A stretch of 8,440 bases of DNA, taken from positions 1-8,440 of the forward strand of contig DFBQ01000129.1 in assembly GCA_002367355.1 (NCBI GenBank). Direction: 5' to 3'. Each line of letters opens with the position of its first letter. The first letter of the stretch is position 1. This stretch comes from Deltaproteobacteria bacterium UBA3076. GTDB taxonomy: Bacteria > Desulfobacterota > Dissulfuribacteria > Dissulfuribacterales > UBA3076. The position numbers were made by a program, and so were the translations under genes. Positions 1 to 6,454 of the stretch are shown in pieces. Below the pieces are notes generated by a model. It was not told the origin of the DNA and searched no databases. It saw only the letters and a program-made list of their open reading frames with translations.

Positions 1-61
1 CGGCATCATCACCATGCCATGGATTTCCCATGCCAATGATTAGCTTGCGAGCGTATTTCAC
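1..61 (-). CDS. Probable hydrogenase maturation protease, N-terminal fragment
   Basis: Only the first 20 codons are in the window; the gene runs off the left edge. Reading from a GTG at 61, the peptide is VKYARKLIIGMGNPWHGDDA (Met for the initiator Val). The stretch L-I-I-G-M-G-N-P-x-x-G-D-D is the N-terminal signature of the HyaD/HybD/HycI family. These endopeptidases clip the C-terminus of the [NiFe]-hydrogenase large subunit after nickel insertion, and the acidic residue after the glycine is a nickel ligand in that family. A GGAG lies about 8 bases before the GTG, which favours this start. The frame stays open a further 21 codons upstream but has no ATG there. Peptidyl-tRNA hydrolase also starts with a GLGNP motif but does not continue with GDD. 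The family call is likely but rests on 20 residues. Confidence 0.55.
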   Translation of the reverse strand, partial: MKYARKLIIGMGNPWHGDDA

Positions 62-273
62 TCCTGCTCCAAATGGTCCTTGGCCATCTGTATACTGTTT
101 TAAAGTATTAGTGGAAGAGTATCAATTTTTTGTTTGCCTAAAAAGCTTTTATTCGGATGCCTTACCATAAAGAACCGGGCAGGCAACCTAAGAAGGCCGG
201 AATGGTTTTGGCGCGAATTTACTCTTCCAGGAACCAAAACGTCTATTTTTCCTCTTTTTTCACGATACACTGA

Positions 274-515
274 AATAAGATAACTGAGGACAATATACAT
301 GGTGCACCGGATTTGATTATCGAAGTGGCCTCACTATCAAATGAACTAAAGGACAGAAGAGGGAATATGTGGAAAGATACTGCCTGAAAGGAGAAAGATA
401 TGGCGGTCCAGAAATTTATAACTGGGACGAGGTATTAAAACTTACCACCTTTGAGATACATATAAGCCTCTGGGAAATATTTGAGAAAGAGAAAGAAGAA
501 AGTAGCAAACCTTGA
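274..515 (+). pseudogene. Uma2-family (DUF820) nuclease remnant, frameshifted
   Basis: Two plus-strand reading frames together recall the C-terminal half of a Uma2-type protein, a PD-(D/E)XK nuclease-like family common in mobile and accessory DNA. Frame one (about 274-387) reads NKITEDNIHGAPDLIIEVAS and then LSNELKDRR, matching the family's conserved GAPDL-(I/V)-(I/V)-E core with catalytic Asp and Glu, before a TGA at 385-387. Frame two (363-515) continues with EYVERYCLKGERYGGPEIY, a stretch rich in Trp and Leu, and an acidic coiled tail ending at TGA 513-515. The frame changes near 361-363, and an in-frame TGA at 271-273 closes the upstream side. No start codon or N-terminal half is recognisable, so this should be non-functional. 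It is on the opposite strand to all intact genes. Confidence 0.6.
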
Positions 516-624
516 GTGAAGGAGGGGAGTAGGTGGCTTAAGAGAGTAAATGATATTCAATATATTATGCACGTTTTACACTGGCGTCCCCTCCTTTGTT
601 GATATTATACAAAAAAGACAGGTG

Positions 625-670
625 GGTCAGGTCTCAACTTTCAACGATAGTCAAATGTTAAGACCTGACC
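625..670. repeat. REP-like inverted repeat
   Basis: Two 14-base arms, GGTCAGGTCTCAAC at 625-638 and GTTAAGACCTGACC at 657-670, are complementary at 13 of 14 positions around an 18-base loop. The element sits 33 bases past the stop codon of the serine protease gene, between two transcription units, as expected of REP-type elements mobilised by Y1-type REP-associated transposases. The arm sequence resembles repeats I recall from deltaproteobacterial genomes, but I cannot confirm copy number. It might also end protease transcription: on the minus strand the stem is followed, after about 8 bases, by a run of six T. That spacing is too long for a classic terminator. Confidence 0.6.
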
Positions 671-702
671 ATTTGTCGGCTAATCCCGCTAATTGCTACT
701 AC

Positions 703-1566
703 TCAGGGGGAGGGGAGTGGGAAGCTATTGATCCAGTCCAGTACTTCAGGGATGTCGACGCGACTCGAATACCCAACGCCCGCGCAGTTGTAGTTGGTGA
801 CATACGAGTTGACGGATAGGACGGTGTCACCCAGAAGGTCGGGACCGCCGGAGTCGCCAAAGCAGGTGCCGCCCGTCCCGCCGCCGGGGTTCAAGGAGAT
901 ACGCATGTATTCACTGCTGTGCACGAACTTGCCGGAGACCAGTTTGCTCGGGGCATAGAGACGCGCTCTGAGCCCTGTCCAAGACGGTGGGCCACCACCG
1001 TGGATCTGGTCCTGCACACCATAGCCGACGAGGTCCAGGTCGGTTTTGTTCTTCAGCGTATCTACCAGCCCCGGATCGGGCAGTTCGGCATACTCGTCCA
1101 CCACGTCGTCCGGGACTGGCTCAGTCAAGACGACTACCCCTACATCGCGATAGGAAAAAGCGGGAAGACCATTACCACCCCCATAAGGATTTTCGTCACT
1201 GCGGTATTTCGGGTTGGTATTAGGGATTCCTTCGAACGATGAACTACCACCATAGGGATATTCACCAGGGGGATCATCCCAGACAGCGCTCACTTCCTCA
1301 TCGAACCAGACCCTTGCCGCCACGGCTCCGTTTGTGCAGTGCCCGGCTGTGAGAACGACATTTGGCGCAATCAGTGCCCCGCTGCAGCGCCACGCAGGTA
1401 CATTTCCTACATCAGGCACATAGACGTCGAACACCAAAAGACCTACGTAGGGATGCCAATCCCCATCCGGCTCGCCATTGGTAATCGCATATGAGATACC
1501 AACCGACGCCAGCGCAATGACCAAAACAACGGTTGCTGCGAACAAAAAATTCCTTCTGTTTTTCAT
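703..1566 (-). CDS. Secreted trypsin/chymotrypsin-fold (S1) serine protease
   Basis: The product is 287 residues from ATG 1566. A GGAGGG lies 5-6 bases upstream of that ATG; an in-frame TTG at 1578 falls before this ribosome site and is rejected. Residues 1-27 are a Sec signal peptide: MKNRR, a hydrophobic core, then SYA before the predicted cut. The mature part has all S1 landmarks: TAGHC with catalytic His76, a Y-R-D-V-G-V-V-V-L segment with Asp141, and GDSGGP with Ser239. Cys61/Cys77 and Cys235/Cys261 match two classic disulfides. Mature protein would begin ITNGEP, the equivalent of the IVGG activation end, so there is no propeptide. The residue six before Ser239, chymotrypsin position 189, is Gly233 and not Asp, so a trypsin-like preference for Arg/Lys is unlikely. 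A Gly/Pro/Tyr-rich insert with two PYGG motifs lies between the His and Asp motifs (residues about 97-136). The substrate is unknown. A candidate sigma-54 promoter lies upstream. Confidence 0.92.
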   Translation of the reverse strand: MKNRRNFLFAATVVLVIALASVGISYAITNGEPDGDWHPYVGLLVFDVYVPDVGNVPAWRCSGALIAPNVVLTAGHCTNGAVAARVWFDEEVSAVWDDPPGEYPYGGSSSFEGIPNTNPKYRSDENPYGGGNGLPAFSYRDVGVVVLTEPVPDDVVDEYAELPDPGLVDTLKNKTDLDLVGYGVQDQIHGGGPPSWTGLRARLYAPSKLVSGKFVHSSEYMRISLNPGGGTGGTCFGDSGGPDLLGDTVLSVNSYVTNYNCAGVGYSSRVDIPEVLDWINSFPLPSP

Positions 1567-1633
1567 CTTTCCCTCCAATCACAGTTTTGTATTTCCCATT
1601 TTTTCATTATAACAAGCTTTCTCCAAAAATATC

Positions 1634-1649
1634 AGCAACAAACATACCG
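1634..1649 (-). promoter_or_regulatory. Candidate sigma-54 promoter of the protease gene
   Basis: On the minus strand the sequence is CGGTATGTTTGTTGCT. Against the sigma-54 consensus TGGCACG-N4-TTGCW it keeps the essential GG and GC with exactly 10 bases between them, plus A, G, TT and T, for 9 of 12 defined positions. Transcription would start near 1623, giving a leader of about 57 bases before the protease ATG. The neighbouring gene encodes a sigma-54 activator, which raises plausibility. Found by eye, so a chance match in AT-rich DNA is possible. Confidence 0.45.
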
Positions 1650-1680
1650 AGCCCTTTCAGAAATAGGGAATGAAGCATCA

Positions 1681-1706
1681 ATGTTATGTAACATGTTTAA
1701 TATTAA
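1681..1706. promoter_or_regulatory. Cluster of small palindromes, possible activator-binding site
   Basis: Three overlapping or adjoining dyads are visible: ATGTTA-TG-TAACAT (1681-1694, perfect 6-base arms), AACATGTT (1690-1697) and TTAATATTAA (1697-1706). They lie roughly 60-85 bases before the start site predicted from the sigma-54 promoter, a usual place for enhancer sites of NtrC-type activators. AT-rich DNA yields such palindromes easily, so this is only a candidate. Confidence 0.3.
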
Positions 1707-1835
1707 AACAAATATTTCTAAGGGATATGTATTGGCAGAGAGAAGGCGGGTACGTCGGTTCTATAAAATATGTCGATTCTGACCAATTATTGACGACAAA
1801 AGTTGATCAAAATCGTTAAAGCGGCCTGGGATGGT

Positions 1836-3230
1836 TTACCGGTTTTTCAGGTCGTATTTGGTGATGCGGCGTCTCAGCGAACTGTAGCTTATTCCCAGGA
1901 TCTGCGCTGCCTTGCACTGGTTCCACCTTGTCTTGGCAAGGACGGAAAGGATGGTGCGAATTTCAGTGTCACGGAGCGTGCCTGCAACCGTGATTGAGTC
2001 GTCCCTTCCTTTGGAAGACTCGAGTGATTGCCGGACTGAGTCCTCATCGCCGTCGAGCGTGAAACGCCTGATAACGGATTCGAGTTCGCGGACATTGCCG
2101 GACCACCTGTGCCGCACAAGGATCGCCATCGTCTCCGATGAGATTTTCAGGTCAGGGCGGCCGTACGTGTTGCCGTAGAGGTTGAGAAAATGCTGCGCGA
2201 GCAATGGAATATCCTCGCTTCTCCGGCGCAGGGGCGGCACTTTGATGGAGTATATGTTGAGGCGGTAAAAAATGTCTGGGCGGAATCGTCCTTGAGCAAC
2301 CATTTTCTCGATCTCAGCGTTTGTAGCGGCTATAATTCTAACATCTACTCTTATTGTTTCGCCGCTTCCGAGGCGGGCAAACTCTTTATGCTCGATCACC
2401 TGCAGGAGTTTCGCCTGAATCGTCATCGGGAGCTCGCCTATCTCGTCCAGAAAGATCGTGCCGCCTGAAGCGAGTTCAAACCGCCCCGGTTTCCGTTTTA
2501 CAGCTCCAGTGAAAGCACCCGGCTCGTATCCGAAGAGTTCGGACTCAAGGAGCGTCTCAGGAATGGCGGGACAATTGATCTTCACAAACGAGTTCGGATC
2601 GCGGCCGGAGGATTTGTGAATCAGCCTGGCCACCACATCTTTGCCCGTGCCGCTTTCTCCCTGGATGAGCACCGTCATGTCAGATGACGCGACCTGCGCC
2701 ACAAAATGACGGATCTTCCTGATCGCCTCGCTCTTCCCCACAAGAGAGCACGATTCCTCGATGCGACGCTCGATCACCCGCTTGACCACGGTGACCTCCT
2801 GTTTGAGGTGGTCGCGCTCGATCTTTAACTGCTGCGTGAGTTCACGGTTCTCAATAATCAGCCGTCGTCGCTCTGCCGCGTGTTGCACCACGCGTTGCAA
2901 GGTTTCCATGTCGGTCGGCTTGCAGATATAGTCGAATACCTGCTGGCGGATCGCGTCAAGGGACGATTCCAGGGAAGGATATCCGGTAAAAAGGATCACC
3001 TCGATATCCGGATCGATTTCCTTTAATAGTCGAACCGTTTCCATGCCTGACATACCGGGCATGACCAGATCCATGATTGCGACCGAGTATGCGCTCTTTT
3101 TTGCCATCTCAATAGCGGCCGCGCCATCATGTGCTGTTGCCACCTCATAGCCGAAATTGGTAAAGAATTCAGAAAGGGCCTTACACATTGCCATTTCGTC
3201 ATCCACTACCAAGACCTTGTCTGAAGCCAT
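1836..3230 (-). CDS. Sigma-54-dependent response regulator, NtrC family
   Basis: A 464-residue transcription activator with the full NtrC layout. The receiver domain (about 1-120) has the acidic pair Asp10/Asp11, phosphoacceptor Asp54 in [11 protein letters not shown], Thr82 and Lys104. A charged helical linker covers about 120-160. The AAA+ domain (about 162-390) has Walker A GESGTGK (191-197), the sigma-54-contacting loop GAFTGA (238-243), Walker B FLDE (Asp262, Glu263) and an R-finger region with [10 protein letters not shown]. The C-terminus is a Fis-type helix-turn-helix with the pattern [12 protein letters not shown], ending in [15 protein letters not shown] 3230 is chosen because AAAGGAG precedes it by about 8 bases; an in-frame TTG at 3251 lies upstream of that site. 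No sensor kinase is adjacent, so it is an orphan in this window. It should activate sigma-54 promoters once phosphorylated; the exported protease downstream is the nearest candidate target. Confidence 0.96.
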   Translation of the reverse strand: MASDKVLVVDDEMAMCKALSEFFTNFGYEVATAHDGAAAIEMAKKSAYSVAIMDLVMPGMSGMETVRLLKEIDPDIEVILFTGYPSLESSLDAIRQQVFDYICKPTDMETLQRVVQHAAERRRLIIENRELTQQLKIERDHLKQEVTVVKRVIERRIEESCSLVGKSEAIRKIRHFVAQVASSDMTVLIQGESGTGKDVVARLIHKSSGRDPNSFVKINCPAIPETLLESELFGYEPGAFTGAVKRKPGRFELASGGTIFLDEIGELPMTIQAKLLQVIEHKEFARLGSGETIRVDVRIIAATNAEIEKMVAQGRFRPDIFYRLNIYSIKVPPLRRRSEDIPLLAQHFLNLYGNTYGRPDLKISSETMAILVRHRWSGNVRELESVIRRFTLDGDEDSVRQSLESSKGRDDSITVAGTLRDTEIRTILSVLAKTRWNQCKAAQILGISYSSLRRRITKYDLKNR

Positions 3231-3320
3231 CCGGGGTTCTCCTTTTTTCAAGATATGGAGATGTTCGGGATACAGTTAATATGAGAAGATTTCCAATTTC
3301 GATTTCTGTAGCCAAGTAGA

Positions 3321-3343
3321 TTGGGTTAAGGAATGAAACCCAA
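3321..3343. repeat. Short hairpin, possible dispersed repeat
   Basis: TTGGGTT (3321-3327) and AACCCAA (3337-3343) form a perfect 7-base stem around a 9-base loop. The arms and the GTAG before them resemble a hairpin family I recall as dispersed in many bacterial genomes. It lies between the regulator gene and the toxin gene; on the minus strand it is in the 5' region of the regulator. There is no T-run, so it is not an obvious terminator for the toxin-antitoxin operon. Confidence 0.45.
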
Positions 3344-3413
3344 CAAGTATCTGGAGTGGAAGATTCGTGGAGCATGACAGGCAGGGCATCAAAATGATAA
3401 GCGGCGACCGCTT

Positions 3414-3701
3414 TTAAATATTATCCTGCAAAAGCCGTGCGCTGTGAATGACCGCCAACACATCGATTTGATCCGGTTTTATTCGGTAAATAATCCGATA
3501 TGGCTTTTCTATCAGCTCACGGATATCTTCGGCATCATATTCCGGTACTTTACGCCCTGATAGGGGGTGCTCGGCGATCTGATCGGAACGCCGGGTTATT
3601 CTGTCCACCATCCTTTTGCCATAGGTGGGAGAATTAATGGCAATATATTCGTAAATATTGACAAGATGCTCGATTGCGTTCTCTGTCCAGTGAACTATCA
3701 T
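3414..3701 (-). CDS. ParE/RelE-family type II toxin
   Basis: A 95-residue protein, the normal size for ParE/RelE toxins. It shows the family pattern: W5 and A9 in the first helix, EYIA (18-21) then SP, a central P-x-x-G-R-x-V-P-E run (46-54), R-E-L (61-63), the strand YRIIYR (68-73) and a C-terminal H86-x-x-R89-L90. It is more like ParE, whose studied members poison DNA gyrase, than like the mRNA-cutting RelE, but the split is not certain from sequence. Its ATG overlaps the antitoxin stop in ATGA (3698-3701), so translation is probably coupled. The gene appears intact. Confidence 0.88.
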   Translation of the reverse strand: MIVHWTENAIEHLVNIYEYIAINSPTYGKRMVDRITRRSDQIAEHPLSGRKVPEYDAEDIRELIEKPYRIIYRIKPDQIDVLAVIHSARLLQDNI

Positions 3702-3886
3702 TTGTTTAATTCAAATCTCTTTCGCACTTCCTTGACATCAACTGTTCGACCGGCATCACTGTCTTTTAGCCCGGTTTCAATGGCTTGCCGAACATAAATC
3801 CGATACATCAAATCATCCCATGTCGCTTTATCCGGCAGATTGTCCAATATGCGATAGGCTTCCTGCTTCATACTCTCAGTTTGCAT
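3698..3886 (-). CDS. Antitoxin of the ParE-type toxin-antitoxin pair
   Basis: A 62-residue acidic small protein directly before the toxin gene, sharing four bases with it. Visible elements are a TWDDLMYRIYVRQAIETGL helix segment, a D-S-D-A-G-R-T-V turn and the end E-V-R-K-R-F. The last elements recur in small antitoxins paired with ParE/RelE toxins. I do not recognise a clear ribbon-helix-helix or Phd/YefM DNA-binding domain, so whether it binds its own promoter cannot be read off. AAGGAGAT sits about 7 bases before ATG 3886, a strong ribosome site consistent with antitoxin being made in excess. Function is inferred mainly from gene order and size. Confidence 0.8.
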   Translation of the reverse strand: MQTESMKQEAYRILDNLPDKATWDDLMYRIYVRQAIETGLKDSDAGRTVDVKEVRKRFELNK

Positions 3887-3898
3887 GTTATTATCTCC

Positions 3899-4054
3899 TT
3901 AAATATCAATTTGTTTTATCTTAAACTCTTATTTTACTATGTCGTCGAGTGTAATCCTTTCTGTTTTCTGAATTTTGCACGGTTTTTTCCAGAAGACATA
4001 TAAGTACCCTATTTGATGTATATGTTAAATATCAATTTTACATATGACATCAAA
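3899..4054. promoter_or_regulatory. Toxin-antitoxin upstream region with direct and inverted repeats
   Basis: The 14-base word TTAAATATCAATTT occurs perfectly at 3899-3912, next to the antitoxin ribosome site, and at 4025-4038. The second copy lies in the centre of a larger dyad: TTTGATGTATATGT (4012-4025) faces ACATATGACATCAAA (4040-4054), complementary except for one extra base. The CATATG of the right arm recurs at 4059-4064. This is where an autoregulated toxin-antitoxin promoter should be, so an operator is possible. The dyad could instead mark the 3' end of the biotin operon transcript, but no T-run follows it. Confidence 0.4.
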
Positions 4055-4096
4055 ATACCATATGTATGTAGGGACAGGGACTCTGGCTCTGTATTC

Positions 4097-4123
4097 ACTG
4101 GCATAAACCGTGGTTTGCCCAGT
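4097..4123 (-). terminator. Possible weak hairpin at the end of the biotin operon
   Basis: ACTGGCATAAACC (4097-4109) can pair with GGTTTGCCCAGT (4112-4123), with a two-base bulge, a one-base bulge and a two-base loop. The structure overlaps the bioB stop codon. No T-run follows on the minus strand, so it is at best a processing or Rho-assisted end. Confidence 0.25.
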
Positions 4124-5046
4124 TAGCCCCTTTGCCACAGCCTTTTTACCTCTCTGACCAACCTAAGATCAACTTCAATAGGTCGGCCGGCTACAGTGAG
4201 ATATCCGCCTATCAGCATGGCATCTGCCCCTGCCCAAAAAGCAAGGCCCTGGAAATCCTTTAATGCTGATTCTCTCCCCCCTGCAATACGTACGGCTTTT
4301 TTAGGAAAAATCAATCTGAATACCGCTATGGTTCGCAGTATCTCCTCCACTGACAGTGGGGCCTGTGAAGCCAGAGGGGTGCCTGGAATCGGGACCAGAA
4401 TATTTATCGGGACAGAATCCACCTCAAGGCCGGCCAGTGAAAGGGCCATGGAGACCCTGTCCTCAGCAGACTCCCCAATGCCTATGATCCCGCCTGAGCA
4501 GACCTCAAGTCCAACATCCTTTGCTGTATGGATAGTGGAGATACGATCTTTGAAGCTATGGGTGGAGATTACTTTTGGAAAGAATGCCTCTGAAGTCTCA
4601 ATATTGTGATGATAACGGCTGAGACCGGCTGACTTCAGAGTTTCAAGCGCCTCAGAGTCCAAAATGCCAAAAGATGCGCATACACTTATTCCCACACCGG
4701 TCCTTATTTGTTCTATTCCTACTGCCAGCTCATCCACTTCAGACCTGGAAAGACCCCGGCCGCTCGTCACAAGGCTGAATCTGGCAGCACCTGCATCCTT
4801 GGCTTTTGCTGCCGCTTCCAGAATTTCATCTGTCGATTTGAGGGAGAAAACAGGACTCTCTGTTCTGTATCTGGAGGACTGGGCACAAAATGCACAGTCT
4901 TCAGTGCACCTTCCGGACTTTACGTTCATTATGGTGCACAGAGAAAAGCTGTCACCCCTGGCCCTCAGCTTCGCATCCCTGGCCAAGGTCATCAGCTCAG
5001 ACAATGGGAGCTTTAACAAATCATTGATTTTATCAATGCTGTACAT
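4123..5046 (-). CDS. bioB: Biotin synthase (radical SAM), auxiliary-cluster ligand variant
   Basis: Converts dethiobiotin to biotin by radical-SAM sulfur insertion. From ATG 5046 the protein is 307 residues; a TTG start at 5085 lies inside bioA and is less likely. The radical-SAM motif is Cys47-x3-Cys51-x2-Cys54, followed by AQSSRY. Other family blocks are YHHNIETS (145-152), EVCSGGIIGIGE (181-192), SVPINILVPIPGTPL (211-225) and VRIAGGRE (252-259). Compared by eye with E. coli BioB, auxiliary-cluster ligands Cys128, Cys188 and Arg260 correspond to Cys123, Cys183 and Arg253, but Cys97 is replaced by Ser91 (RFSLVTSG). Conversely E. coli Ser43, near the cluster, corresponds to Cys37 here (SLCTIMN). 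This points to a different auxiliary cluster coordination, as reported for BioB of obligate anaerobes. The start is 10 bases after the bioA stop, so the two genes are cotranscribed. The upstream GGA is a weak ribosome site, suggesting coupling to bioA translation. Confidence 0.95.
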   Translation of the reverse strand: MYSIDKINDLLKLPLSELMTLARDAKLRARGDSFSLCTIMNVKSGRCTEDCAFCAQSSRYRTESPVFSLKSTDEILEAAAKAKDAGAARFSLVTSGRGLSRSEVDELAVGIEQIRTGVGISVCASFGILDSEALETLKSAGLSRYHHNIETSEAFFPKVISTHSFKDRISTIHTAKDVGLEVCSGGIIGIGESAEDRVSMALSLAGLEVDSVPINILVPIPGTPLASQAPLSVEEILRTIAVFRLIFPKKAVRIAGGRESALKDFQGLAFWAGADAMLIGGYLTVAGRPIEVDLRLVREVKRLWQRG

Positions 5047-5056
5047 TATTTCCAAA

Positions 5057-6442
5057 CTACAGACCCAATCCCGAGATAACCTCAAAACTCCGATCGAGGA
5101 TATCTTCTATCTGATCTTCTGTTACCAAAAGAGGAAGGAAAAGATAAACTATGTCGCCTAATGGCCGGAGTATCAGTCCCTTTTTTAGTCCTTCTTTGTA
5201 AATCACCCACCCCACCCTTTTCTCAGATGGAAATGCGGTCCTGGTCTTTCGGTCCATGACCAGTTCGAGAGCAGCCACCATGCCGATTCCCCTGACGTCT
5301 CCCACCCAGGGCAGCTCTCCAAACCTTTTTATGCCGGACTGGAGGACACTGATTTTATCCTGCAACCCATCCAGCACATTCTCTTGCTCAAATATCTCCA
5401 GAGAGGCCAGGGCAGCCGCAGATGCCAGGGGATTACCCGTGAAGGTATGGCCATGAAAGAATGTCTTGCCCTCTTTGTAGTCGGCATAAAAGGCATTATA
5501 TACGTCGTCAGTGGTTAGGGTGGCTGCCATAGGCATATATCCGGCAGTCAGCCCCTTTGAAAGACATAGAAAATCAGGGCTTATTCCAGCGTGTTCAAGG
5601 GCAAACATGCGCCCGGTCCGCCCAAAGCCCGTGGCAACTTCGTCCAGGATCAGGTGGACCCTGTGGTGAGAGACAAGCTCTGCCAGCCTTTTCAGATATT
5701 CCACAGGATATACTATCATCCCGCCCGCTGCCTGAAGCAGAGGCTCAAGTATGATTCCTGATATTTCATTGCCCTTATCAGCAAGCAATTTCTCAAGCGG
5801 ACCCAGGCATTCAAGGGAGCAATCGGGTGATTTGGTGATTTGGCGATTTGGTGATTCACCGGGTGGTCGGTTACCATATGGACAGCGATAACAATAGGGG
5901 GATGGTATCCTGTAGGAGTTAAAGGTAAGGGCATCAAAGGGACCCTTGAACTTAGGGACCCCACCCAGGCTCATGGCACCGATAGTATCCCCGTGATATC
6001 CCCTTTCAATGGACACGAAGCCTTCCCTCCCGGTCTCACCCATATGCTTCCAGTATTGAAAGGACATCTTTATTGCCACTTCACAGGCAGTGGAACCGTT
6101 GTCTGAATAAAAAACCCTGCTCAGTCCATCCGGGGTCAGGGAAACAAGTTTTTCTGCCAGACGGATGGCTCCCTCATGGGTAGTGCTTGCAAAGTGCACA
6201 TGTTCCAGTCTGTCCATCTGATCTCTGACAGCCGCCTTGATCCTGGGATGATTGTGACCGTGGAGTATGCACCACCATGAGGATATGGTGTCATAGTAGC
6301 GTCGTCCCTGGGCATCAAATAAAAATACACCATCAGCTCGATCCACAAACAGGGGATTTTCCTTCTCAAAATCCTTCATCTGTGTATATGGGTGCCAGAC
6401 GTATCTGCGATCAAGTTCCAGCAAGTCAACTTTGTAAGTCAT
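5057..6442 (-). CDS. bioA: Adenosylmethionine-8-amino-7-oxononanoate aminotransferase
   Basis: A PLP-dependent class III aminotransferase of 461 residues that transfers the amino group of S-adenosylmethionine to 7-keto-8-aminopelargonate, giving 7,8-diaminopelargonate for biotin. Visible signatures are WHPYTQMKD (16-24), SSWWC (54-58) at the substrate site, YSDNGSTACEVAIKM (112-126), LDEVATGFGRTG with PLP-binding Asp267, the Schiff-base lysine Lys296 in SKGLTAGYMP, and the HTFTGNPLA block (332-340). ATG 6442 has AAAGG about 9 bases upstream. It starts 12 bases after the peptidase stop and ends 10 bases before bioB. Residues 192-207 look inserted into a Cys-rich stretch (CYRCPYG ... DCSLEC) and are largely encoded by an 8-bp tandem repeat. 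No frame disruption is present, so the enzyme should be whole. Confidence 0.95.
   Translation of the reverse strand: MTYKVDLLELDRRYVWHPYTQMKDFEKENPLFVDRADGVFLFDAQGRRYYDTISSWWCILHGHNHPRIKAAVRDQMDRLEHVHFASTTHEGAIRLAEKLVSLTPDGLSRVFYSDNGSTACEVAIKMSFQYWKHMGETGREGFVSIERGYHGDTIGAMSLGGVPKFKGPFDALTFNSYRIPSPYCYRCPYGNRPPGESPNRQITKSPDCSLECLGPLEKLLADKGNEISGIILEPLLQAAGGMIVYPVEYLKRLAELVSHHRVHLILDEVATGFGRTGRMFALEHAGISPDFLCLSKGLTAGYMPMAATLTTDDVYNAFYADYKEGKTFFHGHTFTGNPLASAAALASLEIFEQENVLDGLQDKISVLQSGIKRFGELPWVGDVRGIGMVAALELVMDRKTRTAFPSEKRVGWVIYKEGLKKGLILRPLGDIVYLFLPLLVTEDQIEDILDRSFEVISGLGL
5826..5857. repeat. 8-bp tandem repeat inside bioA
   Basis: Four head-to-tail units on the plus strand: GGTGATTT (5826-5833), GGTGATTT (5834-5841), GGCGATTT (5842-5849) and GGTGATTC (5850-5857). 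On the coding strand they give residues S-P-N-R-Q-I-T-K-S-P. Since 8 is not a multiple of 3, gain or loss of a single unit would shift the bioA frame. Confidence 0.9.
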
Positions 6443-6454
6443 ATTGATTTACCT

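Noticed and set aside
100..300. 66-codon minus-strand reading frame
   Set aside because: It has no recognisable motif and no clear ribosome site, and it partly overlaps the plus-strand Uma2 remnant; most likely chance.
519..718. GGAGGGGAGT at 521-530 and 709-718, and AAGGAGGGGA facing TCCCCTCCTT (519-528, 587-596)
   Set aside because: Short purine-rich low-complexity words; they bracket the REP-like hairpin, but nothing else marks them as insertion ends.
1567..1578. TTG start adding four residues to the serine protease
   Set aside because: The strong GGAGGG site lies downstream of this TTG and is well placed for ATG 1566.
3231..3251. TTG start adding seven residues to the sigma-54 activator
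   Set aside because: The AAAGGAG ribosome site falls between this TTG and ATG 3230, and the receiver domain starts normally at the ATG.
5047..5085. TTG start adding 13 residues to BioB
   Set aside because: It would lie within the end of bioA and has no family support; ATG 5046 gives a normal N-terminus.
5826..5857. CRISPR array
   Set aside because: Units are 8 bases with no spacers, inside a coding gene.
5716..5964. Minus-strand reading frame overlapping bioA out of frame
   Set aside because: It is a shadow of bioA; its repeated N-H-Q-I-A-K-S-P-N motif only reflects the 8-bp tandem repeat.
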